A stretch of 64,000 nt of DNA, from positions 1,266,676-1,330,675 of the forward strand of contig VZSR01000479.1 in NCBI GenBank assembly GCA_013398615.1. Reading direction: 5' to 3'. A program made the position numbers and the translations under genes. The notes under the pieces were generated by a model. That model was not told the DNA's origin. It did no database searches and worked only from the letters and a program-made list of their open reading frames with translations. This document shows positions 63,963 to 64,000 of this stretch, piece after piece; position 1 is the first letter of the stretch; every line of letters begins with the position of its first letter. This stretch comes from Brachypodius melanocephalos (lineage: Eukaryota; Chordata; Aves; Passeriformes; Pycnonotidae).

Positions 63963-64000
63963 CACAGAATCAGAGGCTGGCTGAGGTTGGCAGGACCTCA
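63963..64000 (-). mobile_element. CR1 LINE 3' end, cut by the window edge
   Basis: On the + strand 'cacagaatcagaggctggct' then 'gaggttggcaggacctca' is the reverse complement of the avian CR1 3' terminus, which reads tgaggtcc..ccaacctca...attctgtg in sense. The element therefore lies on the - strand, and its body continues beyond position 64000. Its length is unknown. Confidence 0.88.

Noticed and set aside
1..64000. CRISPR arrays, operons, phage or plasmid features, tRNA or rRNA genes
   Set aside because: No regularly spaced direct repeats, no gene-dense coding strand and no recognisable RNA gene; the sequence is vertebrate-like throughout.

Overview
The window looks like nuclear DNA from a bird, most likely a songbird. 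The evidence is young CR1 LINE 3' ends of the avian type (26381-26717, 56700-56790, 63963-64000), several much older CR1/L3-like LINE remnants, and a solo LTR with TGT...ACA ends (14985-15436) that resembles passerine LTRs as I remember them. Base composition is AT-rich almost throughout, and one 100-N scaffold gap lies at 51104-51203. Nothing suggests a bacterial, phage or plasmid origin. I could not recognise one protein-coding exon with confidence. The open frames present are short, start mostly at non-ATG codons, and have the composition expected of chance.

Layout. 1-14984 is AT-rich intergenic or intronic DNA with two old CR1/L3 remnants: 4030-4645, sense, and 7610-8530, antisense and unusually long. 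14985-15436 is a solo LTR that still carries TATA, GC-box and CCAAT-type elements. 15437-41960 is AT-rich, with a young CR1 3' end (26381-26717), an old antisense CR1 piece (30160-30320) and several small duplications and inverted repeats. About 42120-43130 is a strong CpG island with a CCAAT box, a CCGGGAAG tandem array, G-quadruplex-prone runs and a flanking (CA)n tract. It is the only clear promoter-type sequence in the window. Good splice-donor matches exist on both strands inside it, so it may be a 5' first exon on either strand or a bidirectional promoter. 43131-64000 is AT-rich again, with an old CR1 fragment near 44.3 kb, mirror-image A/C-rich and G/T-rich low-complexity tracts (48.4 and 55.9 kb), the gap, a CR1 tail at 56.7 kb and a CR1 entering at the right edge.

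How it fits together. The most economical reading is an orphan CpG-island promoter of a gene or long non-coding RNA with very long introns, set in gene-poor DNA that may hold conserved regulatory elements. Three places downstream on the + strand have exon-like splice geometry: 45071-45127, 54104-54265 and, best of all, 62861-63141. They are reported as candidates, not as genes. No spectacular new system is evident. The most rewarding follow-ups are the island's transcript and the 62.9-63.1 kb exon pair.
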